Shown: positions 33,395 to 43,241, counted from the stretch's first letter. The stretch is 64,000 bases of DNA from Pseudomonadota bacterium (GCA_023388255.1 JAEWGO010000011.1:1-64000); one strand, 5' to 3'. The notes: generated by a model not told the origin, from the sequence alone. Translations and numbers: made by a program.

Positions 33395-33725
33395 TGGAAG
33401 CCCTCCATACGGGGCTGCGGATACCACGGGAGACGACAAGCGGAAGCCGCGTACGGGTATGGGCCGATCGCGGCGCTGCGTGGCCAGCTCGGAAGCGAAG
33501 GACGGAAAGCGGGCATGCGGCTTCCTCCGGGAGCACCGGCGCACGTCGTGTCTGGCGTGTCCGGCAACTCAACCAGACGTGCCAGTGCGCGCAAGCGTCG
33601 CGGTCACGGAAGCGGCGCATGCGTGGCGAGCCTGACGGCGGCGCATCGCGGCAGGAATTCGGTGGCAGTGGATGTCGATTGCAGGCGCTGGCGAACAGCG
33701 ACTTCCGCAGGCAACGAAATGCGAT
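33395..33725. other. Spacer between two minus-strand genes
   Basis: About 330 bases lie between the propeller start and the stop of the 821-residue regulator. I see no RNA gene, strong hairpin with T-tract, or supported small gene. Several short frames exist but are arginine-rich shadows. The promoter of the propeller gene must lie here. Confidence 0.5.
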
Positions 33726-36191
33726 TCAGCCTGCATCGGGGCTCAGCGCCGACATCGACGCGCTGGCGGAGGCCGGAATCGCGCGCTCTCCAGCCAGCGC
33801 GCGTGCGTGCGTCAATGCCGCTTTCCAGGCTTCCGGCTCGTGCAACGCCCGGTACAGACGCGCCTGCAGTACGGCGCAATCGAAGCTTTGCTCGGACCAG
33901 CGCGCCGCGCGCCCGACCACGACGGCGGCGCGGGGCAGATCGTTGTCGGTGATGAGGGCACTGCCATACGATGTGATCACGGTCGCGACGTCCTCAGGCA
34001 CGCCGCGCTGCTCGACTTGGTCCAGAACGGCGGCGTAGGCGCGCCAAGCGTCTTCGTGGCGGTGTTCGCTCCAGGCCTGCTCGGCTTCGGACAGCAATGC
34101 CAGCAGGCTCGCCCTCGGTACGCCCGGATTGGCGCGTGCCCACTGTCCGAACTGAGACACCTGCTCGCGAGCTTCGGAGAGCTGGCCTGCGGCGCGCAAT
34201 GCGCGAATGAAGAGCAGCCAGACGTCGGCGCGCGCATCGGCCTGGTCGGTTTGCTGCAACTGTTGCAGGGCGCTGCGTGCTGAAGCGGCCGCCGTGTCGG
34301 TGTGTCCGCTGGCGAGATCGAGTGCAGCCTGCTCGTAAGCGACGACACCCAGGACACCGGCCTGTTGTGCGGCCACCGGAGAATTGGCGATCTCGCCGAG
34401 CATGGCGCGCGCATCGCCGAGCCGCCCCACCGCCGCGAGCGCGCGCGCATGACGCAGGTCGAAGCTGTTGCGTCCGCGCGGATTGGTGATCAGCGGGCGC
34501 TGCGGCAGAAAGGCGTCGGCAACCTTCAACGCTGCGACAGGATCCAGCAGCAGCAGGTTCGTGTCGATCTGCGCCGACACGACCAGTGCGAGGTCGTTGA
34601 CGATGCCGAAACGGCGTAGCGTGTCGGCCGCACGCTGCAGCGGCGGCAATGCGTCGGCCGGGCGGCCGCGCGCGTTGTCGAGCAACGCCTCATTGTCGTC
34701 CACCATGACCAGCGCCAGCGTGTCACCGGCCAGAGTCAGAGCAACACGGGCGCGTGCCAGCGCATCGGCCGATTCGTCAAAGCGATGCAGATCGCGCAGC
34801 GCACTGCCCAGTCCGGCATAGCTCTTCCCGAGCACGCCGGGTTCCTTGCGCATCTCGGTCAGCCGGATCGCCTCCTCCAGCAGACGGACTGCATCGGCGC
34901 TGCGCGCGTCGCGGACCGCGATGGCGGCGAGTGTGTGCAGGATGCGCGCCCGCAGCACCGGATCGGGTTCGGCCGGAACCTGCGCAAGCAGCGTCTGCAG
35001 GCTTGCCTGCGCCGCATCGGCATTGCCGCTGCGAAAGTCGATCTGCGCCAACCGCAGTCGCACGATCGGCGAATCACGCTGCGTTGCAGGTGCCGCCTCG
35101 ATCAGATGGCGCGCGCTGGCGAAATCGTCGGCGAGCAAGGCCGCTTCGATCCGTTGCACCAGTTCAGTCAAGGACAGTTCGGTCTTTCTGTCGTCTTCGG
35201 GCAGTGGCGATTTGCCGAGAAGGACAAGCAGGCGGTCGGCGGCGGCTCGCGCCGTTTCGATCGGGTCGTCGCCTTGTGTTTGCAATTGCTCGCGATGGCC
35301 ATCCGGCCCGATCAGTTCGAGCCCTATTTGCCATTGTTGGCCTGTGCGCGCGATGGTCTGGATGACGACATAACGCGCTCCCGTGCGTTCGCGGATCGCG
35401 ATCGAGGGATCGAGGTCGGAGGGCTTCGCCTCGGCGCTCGTGTTGCTGGCGCTCTCGGCGCGGGTCGAGGCGACCACGTTGTCGCTCGGCACGACGGTCT
35501 GGCCGCCACGGCGCAGGCGCGAGCCGACCAGATCCATCAGGCCGAGGCGTAGCCAGCCCCATTCCTCGCTGGCATCGACCGCAACCGGCAGCACCGCGAT
35601 CGCATCGTTCTGCGTTTTTTCCGTCGTTGCGTCGGGGGCTTTCGTTTGAGGTGGGGCTTGTCCATGCCGGAGATAGCCGATCAACGCAGCCGTGAGCAGC
35701 GCAAGCGAGACCAGGATAGTGATGCGCAGGAGACGCGGAGCAGGTGAAACCCGGATCGGCGCAACGGGCGCGGCAGATTTCAGTTCCACAGTAGCGTTCG
35801 GCAGGATGGCGGGCGAAGGAGCGGGCGCGGGCGCGGGTTGCGGGATGTCAGCGCCGCGCTCCTCCGTCTCGGCTTCCGTCGCCAGCTCGGCGATCCAGCG
35901 ATAACCGAAACGTGGAATAGTGCGGATCGCATTCTGCTCGCCGCCGGTATCGCCGATCGCGCGGCGCGCCTTCAGCACGGTCTGGCCGAGCAGGGTATCG
36001 GTGACGTCGACCTTGCCCCAGACCGCGGCGATGATTTCATCGCGGCCGACCGCGCGGTCGCGATGCTCGATCAGATAGGCGAGGCAGTCGAACACCTTGG
36101 GCGACAGCGTCACGAGACCGCCCGCGCCGTGCAGTTCGCGCGCGGACAGGTCGATGCGGTATTCGCCGAAACGGTAGGTGGGGCGGGTCAT
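33726..36191 (-). CDS. ToxR/CadC-like membrane regulator with TPR sensor (paralog 1)
   Basis: An 821-residue regulator. Residues 1-100 form an OmpR-type winged helix (YRFGEYRIDLSARELH, VFDCLAYLIEHRDRAVGRDE, then IRTIPRFGYRWI). A proline-rich linker leads to one transmembrane helix (about 155-174: LRITILVSLALLTAALIGYL). The periplasmic part starts with a TolB/FlgO-like segment (AIAVLPVAVDASEEW) and continues as TPR-type helical pairs to the end. I chose ATG 36191; the opening to 36308 adds a non-homologous 39-residue leader. It lies next to the secreted pair at 36305-38841 and is colinear with the paralog at 38955. Confidence 0.88.
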   Translation of the reverse strand: MTRPTYRFGEYRIDLSARELHGAGGLVTLSPKVFDCLAYLIEHRDRAVGRDEIIAAVWGKVDVTDTLLGQTVLKARRAIGDTGGEQNAIRTIPRFGYRWIAELATEAETEERGADIPQPAPAPAPSPAILPNATVELKSAAPVAPIRVSPAPRLLRITILVSLALLTAALIGYLRHGQAPPQTKAPDATTEKTQNDAIAVLPVAVDASEEWGWLRLGLMDLVGSRLRRGGQTVVPSDNVVASTRAESASNTSAEAKPSDLDPSIAIRERTGARYVVIQTIARTGQQWQIGLELIGPDGHREQLQTQGDDPIETARAAADRLLVLLGKSPLPEDDRKTELSLTELVQRIEAALLADDFASARHLIEAAPATQRDSPIVRLRLAQIDFRSGNADAAQASLQTLLAQVPAEPDPVLRARILHTLAAIAVRDARSADAVRLLEEAIRLTEMRKEPGVLGKSYAGLGSALRDLHRFDESADALARARVALTLAGDTLALVMVDDNEALLDNARGRPADALPPLQRAADTLRRFGIVNDLALVVSAQIDTNLLLLDPVAALKVADAFLPQRPLITNPRGRNSFDLRHARALAAVGRLGDARAMLGEIANSPVAAQQAGVLGVVAYEQAALDLASGHTDTAAASARSALQQLQQTDQADARADVWLLFIRALRAAGQLSEAREQVSQFGQWARANPGVPRASLLALLSEAEQAWSEHRHEDAWRAYAAVLDQVEQRGVPEDVATVITSYGSALITDNDLPRAAVVVGRAARWSEQSFDCAVLQARLYRALHEPEAWKAALTHARALAGERAIPASASASMSALSPDAG

Positions 36192-36304
36192 TCCCGAGAG
36201 CGTAACGCGCGGGTCCGGCGCGGTCACGTGCGCGATCGACGGCCTCTGCGCGGGCGGCGGTCCTGAAATACGCGCCGACCGGCATTCCGATCGGCGCAGG
36301 ACCA

Positions 36305-37795
36305 TCAATTGCCGTCGAAACCGTCCTTGAAGATCAGGTCGGAATTCGTGGCGCCGAGCGTGCCGTCGAGGTTCAGGTTCTGCGCGCGGATCGTCGAGAC
36401 GCCGGCGCCATCGTCGCCATCCTGCCAGGCGTAGGCGACGAAGCCGGTAGTGCTGACCGCGCCGACCGTGCGGCCGGTGTAGCCGGACGTCTTGACGTCC
36501 ACGTCCGGCATCGACCAGACGTAGTCGCCGGCGGCATCGACGCGCGCGGCGGTGATCGGCTGATCGGCGGCCGGGATCGCGCCGGTCACCCAGCTGGCGA
36601 TGAAACCGCCGGGTGCGGGCAGGGCGAGCAGCTGCGAGATCGCATGGGTGCTGTCGGTCGAGTTGACCGGCACCACCAGCACCTTGCCGGTGTCGCCCCA
36701 GGCGCGGTTGCCGCTGGCGTCGATGCGCTGCGCCGAGACGCCGTCGAAGGCCTGCTGGTCGGCGACATACGTGTCGTTCCAGACCAGATAAATGTCGCCG
36801 CTGGCGGCATCGTAGCTGGCGCTGGTCGCGACGTGGTCCTGCGTCGCGTCGGTGGTGCCGAGCACGCCGTTGGCGCCGAGCAGCGGGTTGCCGTTGGCGT
36901 CGAGATGCTGGGCGCGCGGTACGAACATGCCGCCGCTGTAGTCATAGTCCCAGAACACGCCGCCGCCGGAGCCGTCGGCGATGAATGGCGGGTAGTAGCC
37001 GGCCTGAAGATTGCCTTGACCGAACACGCGTACGCCGGTGCCTCCGTTCCACATCGGTGCGCCATCGCTGCCAGCGAGCTTCTGCGCGGTCAGGATGCGA
37101 GACGAACCGGCCTGGTTGCTCCACGAAACGATCGCATTGCCGTCGCTGCCGGCCCGTACGCCGCCGAGCAGCTTCAAACCCGCCGGCTTGTCGATCAGCA
37201 CGCCGTCGGCGGCCCACAGCAGGCTTCCCTCCGGATCGAGCTTCTGCGCGCGCACGCCGCTGTCGGCCGACCATGCAACGATGATGTCGCCGTCATCGTC
37301 GGTGGTCACGTAGGTGTTGTAGACGGCCTCGGTAGCGGTCGAGACATCGATGCCGCTGGCGCCCCACGCGAGTGTGCCGGCCGGGGTGACTTTACTCACG
37401 GCAATGTGTTCGTCGGCAGAGCCGTTTTCACAGCAGTTGTAGGAGAGATAGGCATTGCCTTCGCCATCGACGCCGAGGCCGTAGTCATAGGTGAAGCTGT
37501 AGGCGCGGTCGGCGACGACAATGCCGTTGTGCGCCCACAGTTCATTGCCGTTCGCATCGAGGCGCTGCAGATGGACATCGAATCCGTTCGCAAGGTTGTC
37601 GAACCAACTCACGTAGAAGCCGCCGTCTGGCGTCGGCACCATCTTCGGTTGCGTATTTCCGCCGGCGATATCGGAAACGACCAGGTTGTTGGTCGGGTCC
37701 GTCGACCACTGTGCGTGCGCGGCAAACGAACCGGAAAGGGCCAGCGCCGCAGTGGCAACCGTGACGGAAATACGCGTTTTCTTCAGGCAAGTCAT
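36305..37795 (-). CDS. Secreted protein with IFKDGFDGN tail
   Basis: A 496-residue exported protein with a signal peptide (cleaved near AAHAQ, about residue 28). The mature part has repeated RLDANGNxLWA/AQxLxxDG segments (LQRLDANGNELWAHNG, QKLDPEGSLLWAADG, QHLDANGNPLLGANG, QRIDASGNRAWGDTG) that suggest a beta-propeller. The C-terminus LIFKDGFDGN resembles the short IFxDGF tails I recall on many secreted proteins of Rhodanobacteraceae. The gene overlaps its upstream neighbour by four bases (ATGA), so they form a two-gene unit. Function unknown. Confidence 0.78.
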   Translation of the reverse strand: MTCLKKTRISVTVATAALALSGSFAAHAQWSTDPTNNLVVSDIAGGNTQPKMVPTPDGGFYVSWFDNLANGFDVHLQRLDANGNELWAHNGIVVADRAYSFTYDYGLGVDGEGNAYLSYNCCENGSADEHIAVSKVTPAGTLAWGASGIDVSTATEAVYNTYVTTDDDGDIIVAWSADSGVRAQKLDPEGSLLWAADGVLIDKPAGLKLLGGVRAGSDGNAIVSWSNQAGSSRILTAQKLAGSDGAPMWNGGTGVRVFGQGNLQAGYYPPFIADGSGGGVFWDYDYSGGMFVPRAQHLDANGNPLLGANGVLGTTDATQDHVATSASYDAASGDIYLVWNDTYVADQQAFDGVSAQRIDASGNRAWGDTGKVLVVPVNSTDSTHAISQLLALPAPGGFIASWVTGAIPAADQPITAARVDAAGDYVWSMPDVDVKTSGYTGRTVGAVSTTGFVAYAWQDGDDGAGVSTIRAQNLNLDGTLGATNSDLIFKDGFDGN

Positions 37796-38841
37796 CGCTC
37801 GGGTTCTCCTTGGGGGACGTCAGGCGTCGAGCCGCCCATGGCGGGCAATTCGACGATGAAGGAATCGAAATGGCCGGCATGCTGGCCCCACCCGCCAATG
37901 CGGCGACCGTCGCCGCTGACCGCGGTCGCTGCGACGAGTGTCCAATCGGTTGGAAGCGCGACGGCACGCTGCTGCAGGAAGCTGTCCAGCGGCAGCAAGC
38001 CGGTCGCGGCCGACCATATTGCGGCGACGCGTCGGTTGCCATTGCCTAGACTGCCGGCCAGAACGGTGCCGGCATCGTCGCTGGCGTTGATCTGTGCGCC
38101 GTGGGTGTCGTCGCCGATCAGCGCGGCGACACCGCGCCCGGCACTCCAGCGCCAGCCGCCGCTGCTGCCATTGTCGTCGCGCTGGAAGCCGACCAGTACC
38201 TCGCAGTCGCGACTCGCTCCCAGCGCCTCGCCGGGCGCGCCGATGGTCGGCGGGTGCGCGCTCGTTGCGCCATCCCAGATCGCCGCGCGACGTGGCGCGC
38301 CGGCATGCTCGATCCAGCCATAGACGCAGGCGCCGTCGGCATCGATGCCGCTGGCGCGCGCGCTTGCGCCGGCCTCGACCGGCAACAGATTGGCGGGATG
38401 CGGCGGTTGCCACGAAAACGCGGCGCTGCGATTGTCGGCGGTCAGCGTCATGCCGACCACGCGCGGTTCATCGGTGATGCCGGTGGCCATGCCGAGCACG
38501 CCGCCACTGGCGCCCGGCAGGGATGGCATGCGGTGCGGGTTGCCGTCGGCGTCCCACCAGGTGGCCACCTCGCGTTGCGCGAGATCGAGCGAGGAACCGG
38601 CGAGATAGCGACCGGAGGCGGAAATCGCGCGGGCCGAAACGGCCTCGCGCAGCAATGTGACGTGCCCTGCCTGCCAGCGGAAGCCACCGCTGGCAGCTCC
38701 AGTGATGCTGCCCACCGCGACGCTGCCGTCACGCGACAGCGCACTGAGTTGACTGCCCGGCGCATCGAGGCCGATGAAAGCCGGCGCCGCCGAGGCGAGC
38801 GGCGACACAACGATCAGGGCGGGCAGCAGGCGACGAAGCAT
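37792..38841 (-). CDS. Secreted HAF-repeat-like beta-propeller protein
   Basis: A 349-residue exported protein with a signal peptide (cleaved near ASAAPAF, about residue 19). The body has repeats of the type ALSRDGSVAVGSITG, RAISASGRYLAGSSL, GMATGITDEPRVVGM and ASDDAGTVLAGSLGN. That is the small-residue pattern of HAF-type extracellular repeats. The product has no evident active site. Its stop lies inside the start of the 496-residue secreted gene, and the pair sits between two paralogous ToxR-like regulators. Confidence 0.78.
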   Translation of the reverse strand: MLRRLLPALIVVSPLASAAPAFIGLDAPGSQLSALSRDGSVAVGSITGAASGGFRWQAGHVTLLREAVSARAISASGRYLAGSSLDLAQREVATWWDADGNPHRMPSLPGASGGVLGMATGITDEPRVVGMTLTADNRSAAFSWQPPHPANLLPVEAGASARASGIDADGACVYGWIEHAGAPRRAAIWDGATSAHPPTIGAPGEALGASRDCEVLVGFQRDDNGSSGGWRWSAGRGVAALIGDDTHGAQINASDDAGTVLAGSLGNGNRRVAAIWSAATGLLPLDSFLQQRAVALPTDWTLVAATAVSGDGRRIGGWGQHAGHFDSFIVELPAMGGSTPDVPQGEPER

Positions 38842-38954
38842 GGCGACAGCCTGCGCTGAACTTCAGTCTGCCGCTTGAACGCAAGGCGATTGAAGCGTGA
38901 TGCCGCCCTGACATCGCGCTGACATCGGTCTGAATTGCCGCTGCGATCAGCGGT

Positions 38955-41321
38955 TTACCACGCTTGCTGGAGGTCCCGTTCACCGGCCAGCGCGCGCGCC
39001 TGCGTCATCGCGCCTTCAGCCAGCGGTCGGTCGCCGCGCGCAGCGTGGAGCGCGGCGGTAGCGCGCGCGACGCCATAGTCGCGCTCGGCATAGGGCGCGA
39101 GCCGGCCGACCAGCGCGCTTGCTTCCTCGAATCGACGCGACGCGGTCAGATAGCGGATATAGGCGATGCCGCAGCGCACCAGTACCGAAGGTGCGCCATT
39201 GAGGTCGGCGGCATCCAGTGCCGCGCGGAAGTGGTCTGCGGCCGTGCTTTCTCCGCGCGAGGCAGCGAGTTCCGCCTGCAGCAATTCGAGCAGATAGGGG
39301 CGATCGCGATCAGTCGCGGCAGCCGGCTCGGTGCGCAGGATCGCCAGCGCCGAGGCTGCATCGGTGATGCGATGGCTGCGCCGGCTCGCTTCGAGCAGCA
39401 ACCAGGCCGCATCGGATGTCGAGGTGCCTCCCCAAGCCGGCTGCTTGGCGATGCGTGCGACCAATGTTCGTGCGGCGCCAGCGGCGGCGACCGCATCTCC
39501 GCGTTCGAGCAGCAGCGCGCCGCGCAGCACATCGCGTTCGGCTTCGGCGCCACCGTCCGAGTTGGCGGGGATGTCGTCGAGCACGCGACCGGCTTCGTCG
39601 AGTTGCCCGACGGCGAGCAGGGCGCGTACCCGACTCGCGGCGATGCGCCCGACCAGAATCGGGTTTTCCAGATGCGCGGCCAGTTCCGACGCCTGTGCAC
39701 TGCTTTCCAGCGCACCGGTGTGATCGACCAGCGCCAGTTGCGCGCCTGTCTTGCCGAGCAGGCTGGCGGCGAGATTGTCGCGCACACCGAAGCGTTTGAA
39801 CGTCACGACCGCGCGATCGAATGCGGCTTCCGCTTCGGCGTAGCGGCCGCGATTGCCGTCGATGATGCCGAGATTGGTGTCGACGCCGGCCGCGCCGATG
39901 CGATCGCCGGCGCGCTCCAGCTCGATGCGGGCGCGCCCGAGGTCGCCTAGCGCCGCGTCCAGCTGGCCTTGCGCGCCGCTGGCGACACCGCGGCCCATAT
40001 AGGCGTTGCCGAGCAGCATCGGGTCGGACTGTACCCCGGGTTGTTGCAACGTTTCGATCGCGGAGGCGTAGTCGCGCGTCGCGGCAGCGAAATCACGGTG
40101 GCGCACGGCGACGGCGCCGAGTCCCATCTGCGCCTGCGCGCGCACGCCTGCTGTGCGCGAGGGAGCATCCTGCGCCAACGGTGCGAACAGCGCCTCGGCT
40201 TCATCGATGCGACCGGCGCGGAACGCGATCTGGCCCATTCGCACGGCAACGTCAGGCGCTTCACGCAGGATGGCGGAGGCATCGTTGACGAGGCGGCGCG
40301 CTTCGTCGAGATCGCCGGCGAGCATCGCGGCATCGATGCGTTGCACCAGCTCAGCCTCTGGCGCGACATCGGCAATTGGAGTCGTGGATGCCATGCCGAG
40401 GCTGGCGAGGAAGCGTGCGGTGGCCAGCGCCGCGGCATCGAGTGGATTGATGTCTTCGGCTTCGTAAACACTGCCGCCGCTGCCATGATAGACGTCGAGA
40501 CTGACGTGCCAGCGTTGCGCGGAAAAATGCGCGCGCGGTGCGATGATCCATGCCGCGTGCGTGGCGAGTTCGAGGCGATGCAGTTCGCCGGCATCCGGCG
40601 TTTCCTCTGTATCGCCATGTGCGACCAGAGCCAGCGTCTGCGAACTCGGCACCACTGCCAGAGCCGCGTCATTGCGCAGGCGCGCGGCGATGTAGTCCAT
40701 CGCGCCGAGGCGAATCCAGGCAGCATCATGCGCCTCGCCGGATACTGCGACGGGCAACACCAGCAAGGCGCGCCGGGTACCCGCAGTGTCGACCGGGACT
40801 GGTGCCCGCTCGGTGATGTGGTGGCGCATGGTCTGGGTGAGCGCGGCGGCGAGCAAGACGCATGCGGCAATGGCCGCGATGATGATCGTTCTTCGATGCC
40901 GCGGTGTCGTCTCGGCAGCGAGGGGAGGCGTTTGCGTTGCCATCGTACTTCCGCCGGCATTGTCCGCAGCGTCCGGCATCGGTAGGGCAGTGCCTGCCAC
41001 TTCAACGATATCGACCGGTTGCACCCATCGATAGCCGAAGCGGGGGATCGTGCGTATCGCATGTTGTTCGTTGCCGGTGTCGCCGACCGCGCGGCGGGCT
41101 CGCAGCAATGTTTGCGCGAGTACGTCGTCGCTGACGTCGGCGCGGCCCCAGACCGCTGCGATCAGCTCATCGCGACCAACCGCGCGATCGCGGTGTTCGA
41201 TCAGGTAGGCGAGGCAGTCGAACACCTTCGCCGACAGCGGCATCAGCGCGCCATTGTGGTGAAGCTCGCGCGTGAGGCGGTCGATGTGATAAGCGCCGAA
41301 GCGAAAAATGGCGGAGGACAT
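38955..41321 (-). CDS. ToxR/CadC-like membrane regulator with TPR sensor (paralog 2)
   Basis: A 788-residue paralog of the regulator at 33726. Its first 100 residues match that one position by position without gaps (FRFGAYHIDRLTRELH, VFDCLAYLIEHRDRAVGRDE, IRTIPRFGYRWV). One transmembrane helix follows (about 145-163: TIIIAAIAACVLLAAALTQT), then an ALLVLPVAVSG segment and TPR-type helices. The periplasmic part has diverged more than the winged helix. It starts 51 bases after mgtE on the same strand and precedes the secreted pair by 113 bases. Confidence 0.88.
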   Translation of the reverse strand: MSSAIFRFGAYHIDRLTRELHHNGALMPLSAKVFDCLAYLIEHRDRAVGRDELIAAVWGRADVSDDVLAQTLLRARRAVGDTGNEQHAIRTIPRFGYRWVQPVDIVEVAGTALPMPDAADNAGGSTMATQTPPLAAETTPRHRRTIIIAAIAACVLLAAALTQTMRHHITERAPVPVDTAGTRRALLVLPVAVSGEAHDAAWIRLGAMDYIAARLRNDAALAVVPSSQTLALVAHGDTEETPDAGELHRLELATHAAWIIAPRAHFSAQRWHVSLDVYHGSGGSVYEAEDINPLDAAALATARFLASLGMASTTPIADVAPEAELVQRIDAAMLAGDLDEARRLVNDASAILREAPDVAVRMGQIAFRAGRIDEAEALFAPLAQDAPSRTAGVRAQAQMGLGAVAVRHRDFAAATRDYASAIETLQQPGVQSDPMLLGNAYMGRGVASGAQGQLDAALGDLGRARIELERAGDRIGAAGVDTNLGIIDGNRGRYAEAEAAFDRAVVTFKRFGVRDNLAASLLGKTGAQLALVDHTGALESSAQASELAAHLENPILVGRIAASRVRALLAVGQLDEAGRVLDDIPANSDGGAEAERDVLRGALLLERGDAVAAAGAARTLVARIAKQPAWGGTSTSDAAWLLLEASRRSHRITDAASALAILRTEPAAATDRDRPYLLELLQAELAASRGESTAADHFRAALDAADLNGAPSVLVRCGIAYIRYLTASRRFEEASALVGRLAPYAERDYGVARATAALHAARGDRPLAEGAMTQARALAGERDLQQAW

Positions 41322-41372
41322 CGGGAGGAGGTTACCGCCTGACTACGAGCGCGGCCATTGCATGCGATGGCG

Positions 41373-42575
41373 TCAGCGGGCGATCAACCACGTAGCGAGA
41401 CCGAGGAACAGGCCGAGGCTGGCGACGTCGGTGGCCTTGGTCAGGAAGATGCTCGATGCGGTTGCCGGATCGGCGCCGAGGCGTTTGAGTATCTGCGGCA
41501 CGCCGGCACCGACGATGCCGGCCAGCACGCAACTGCCGGTCAGCGCCGCGAACGTGATCGCCGCGAGCATCAGCGCTTGCGGATGCGCTTGATAGCGGGC
41601 CAGCGCGAACATCGCGAGTGCGGCGACAAGACCGGTCAATGCGCCATTGAGGAACCCGAGCCACGCTTCCTTCGCCAGCAGCAACAAGCCCCGGTCGGGT
41701 TTCAGTTCACCGAACGTGATGCCACGCAGGGTGACCGCGAGCGCTTGGCTGCCGGTGTTGTTGCATTGATCCGACAGCACCGGCAGGAACACCGCGAGCA
41801 GTACGACGTGATTGATCGTCTCCTGGAACGAGCCGACCACGGTTGCAGTGATGAACGTCGTCAACAGGTTGACCTGCAGCCAAGGATTGCGAAAGCGCAG
41901 GCTGCGCGGCCACGGTGTCGCGAGGCGTTCCTCCTTTTCGACGCCGACCATCGCGCCGGCTTGCGCGCTGATCTCGAATGCCTGTTCTTCGAACAGCACG
42001 GCGCCGCGCACAAGTCCGAGCAGGTGGCCTTCGTCATCACACACCGGATACACCGGATAGTGGCGATGCACGACTTCGCGCATCGCGGCGATGACTTCGG
42101 TGTCCGGCCGCAGCGCGAACGGGCGTGCGACCATGATGTCCGCCAGGACCTGCTCCGGCCGCGCGAAAACGAGTTCGCGGAATGCGACCAGCCCGGTCAG
42201 GCGGTGATTCGTGTCCACCACGAAGACGTAGGTGACCAAGGTGCGCGAAACGATCGGCCTAAGCGTGGCGACCACCTCGGCCACGCTGGCGGTGGGCGCG
42301 AACACGGCGGGCGCCGGTTCCATCAGGCGGCCGATCGAACCTTCCGGCCAGTGTTGTCCCTTCAGCCATTGGCCGTCATCTCCTTGTCCGGCCGCATGCG
42401 CGATACGACGGCGGCGCTCGACGCCGAAGCGATCTAGAACCGCTACGGCGCGGCCGGGGCCGAGCCCACGCAGGAGTGTCGCTACGGTTTCGTCGGGAAG
42501 AGGAGCCAGCTGCGCTGCAGCGCCATCGGCATCGAGTTCGCGCAAGTCTTCGATCGACACGTTGTCCGGTTGCAT
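41373..42575 (-). CDS. mgtE: MgtE-type magnesium transporter
   Basis: A 400-residue Mg2+ channel/transporter. A short N-terminal helical domain (about 1-85: IEDLRELDADGAAAQLAPL, DETVATLLRGLG) precedes two CBS motifs (about 85-205: IGRLMEPAPAVFAPTASV and DIMVARPFALRPDTEVI). A five-helix membrane domain follows, with the family stretch SDQCNNTGSQALAVTLRG and a conserved aspartate near TDVASLGLF. ATG 42575 follows GGAGGG; the longer frame to 42755 is not supported. The N-terminal domain is shorter than in typical MgtE. Confidence 0.88.
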   Translation of the reverse strand: MQPDNVSIEDLRELDADGAAAQLAPLPDETVATLLRGLGPGRAVAVLDRFGVERRRRIAHAAGQGDDGQWLKGQHWPEGSIGRLMEPAPAVFAPTASVAEVVATLRPIVSRTLVTYVFVVDTNHRLTGLVAFRELVFARPEQVLADIMVARPFALRPDTEVIAAMREVVHRHYPVYPVCDDEGHLLGLVRGAVLFEEQAFEISAQAGAMVGVEKEERLATPWPRSLRFRNPWLQVNLLTTFITATVVGSFQETINHVVLLAVFLPVLSDQCNNTGSQALAVTLRGITFGELKPDRGLLLLAKEAWLGFLNGALTGLVAALAMFALARYQAHPQALMLAAITFAALTGSCVLAGIVGAGVPQILKRLGADPATASSIFLTKATDVASLGLFLGLATWLIAR

Positions 42576-42700
42576 CGCGCACCCTCCGTCACCGGGCCAA
42601 TCGTAGTCCATGCGCGGGCCGTTCGCCGAAGTTCCCTCATTCATCGACTCTTTAGCCGGGACGGGGCACCATGGCCACCATTCCGACCAAAAGGAAAGGC

Positions 42701-43177
42701 ATGATGAAAAGCAAGTTCGTTCCGATCGCGTTGATGGGTGCCACGCTGGTGGCAATGGCGGGATGTGTCGCCACGCCGCCGCGCGCGCAATACGGCTATC
42801 AGCCTGCTCCTTATCGTTCAGCGCGCCACTGCCAGACGTGCGGCGTGATCGAGGATGTCGGCCGTGTCTACGTGCGCGAGAATTCCACCGGGGGCGGTGG
42901 CGCCGTGCTCGGCGCGATCATCGGTGGTGTGCTCGGCAATACCTTGGGTCATGGCCGCGGACGCACCGCAACGACGGTAGCTGGCGCGGTGGCAGGCGGC
43001 TTCGCCGGAAACGCGATCGAGCGCAATTCGAACGACAACGGCGACCGTCCTGCATGGCAGTTCAGCGTAAGGCTCGACGACGGCCGCTACGCCACGGTGA
43101 CGCAGTGGGACAACAACGATCTGCGTCCTGGTGACCGAGTGATGATCCGCGACAATCGTGTGGTGCGCATGCGCTGA
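42701..43177 (+). CDS. Glycine-zipper (2TM) outer-membrane lipoprotein, SlyB-like
   Basis: A 158-residue lipoprotein. The signal sequence ends in lipobox VAMAGC (cysteine 22). A short CQTCG site (43-47) precedes the glycine-zipper region (GGGGAVLGAIIGGVLGNTLG, then VAGAVAGGFAGNAIE), a two-helix glycine zipper of the SlyB/PCP/RcnB type. The C-terminus (WQFSVRLDDGRYATVTQWDN, then DRVMIRDNRVVRM) is a small beta domain. Start ATG 42701, with a second ATG 42704, is preceded by AAGGAAAGG. Role in envelope integrity is inferred from the family. Confidence 0.88.
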   Translation: MMKSKFVPIALMGATLVAMAGCVATPPRAQYGYQPAPYRSARHCQTCGVIEDVGRVYVRENSTGGGGAVLGAIIGGVLGNTLGHGRGRTATTVAGAVAGGFAGNAIERNSNDNGDRPAWQFSVRLDDGRYATVTQWDNNDLRPGDRVMIRDNRVVRMR

Positions 43178-43198
43178 TCGCGGCGATTGCGAATTTGG

Positions 43199-43241
43199 AA
43201 AAGCAAACGGCGGAAGCGTGAGCTTCCGCCGTTTGCTTTTT
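43199..43241 (+). terminator. Strong terminator after the glycine-zipper lipoprotein gene
   Basis: A 19-base arm (AAAAGCAAACGGCGGAAGC) pairs perfectly with GCTTCCGCCGTTTGCTTTT around loop GTGA, with a further T. The A-rich 5' side and T-rich 3' side make it a likely bidirectional terminator between convergent genes. Confidence 0.92.

Noticed and set aside
31940..33952. 670-residue plus-strand frame opposite the propeller gene
   Set aside because: Runs across the propeller gene and a spacer; no motif. The minus-strand reading shows clear repeats and a signal peptide.
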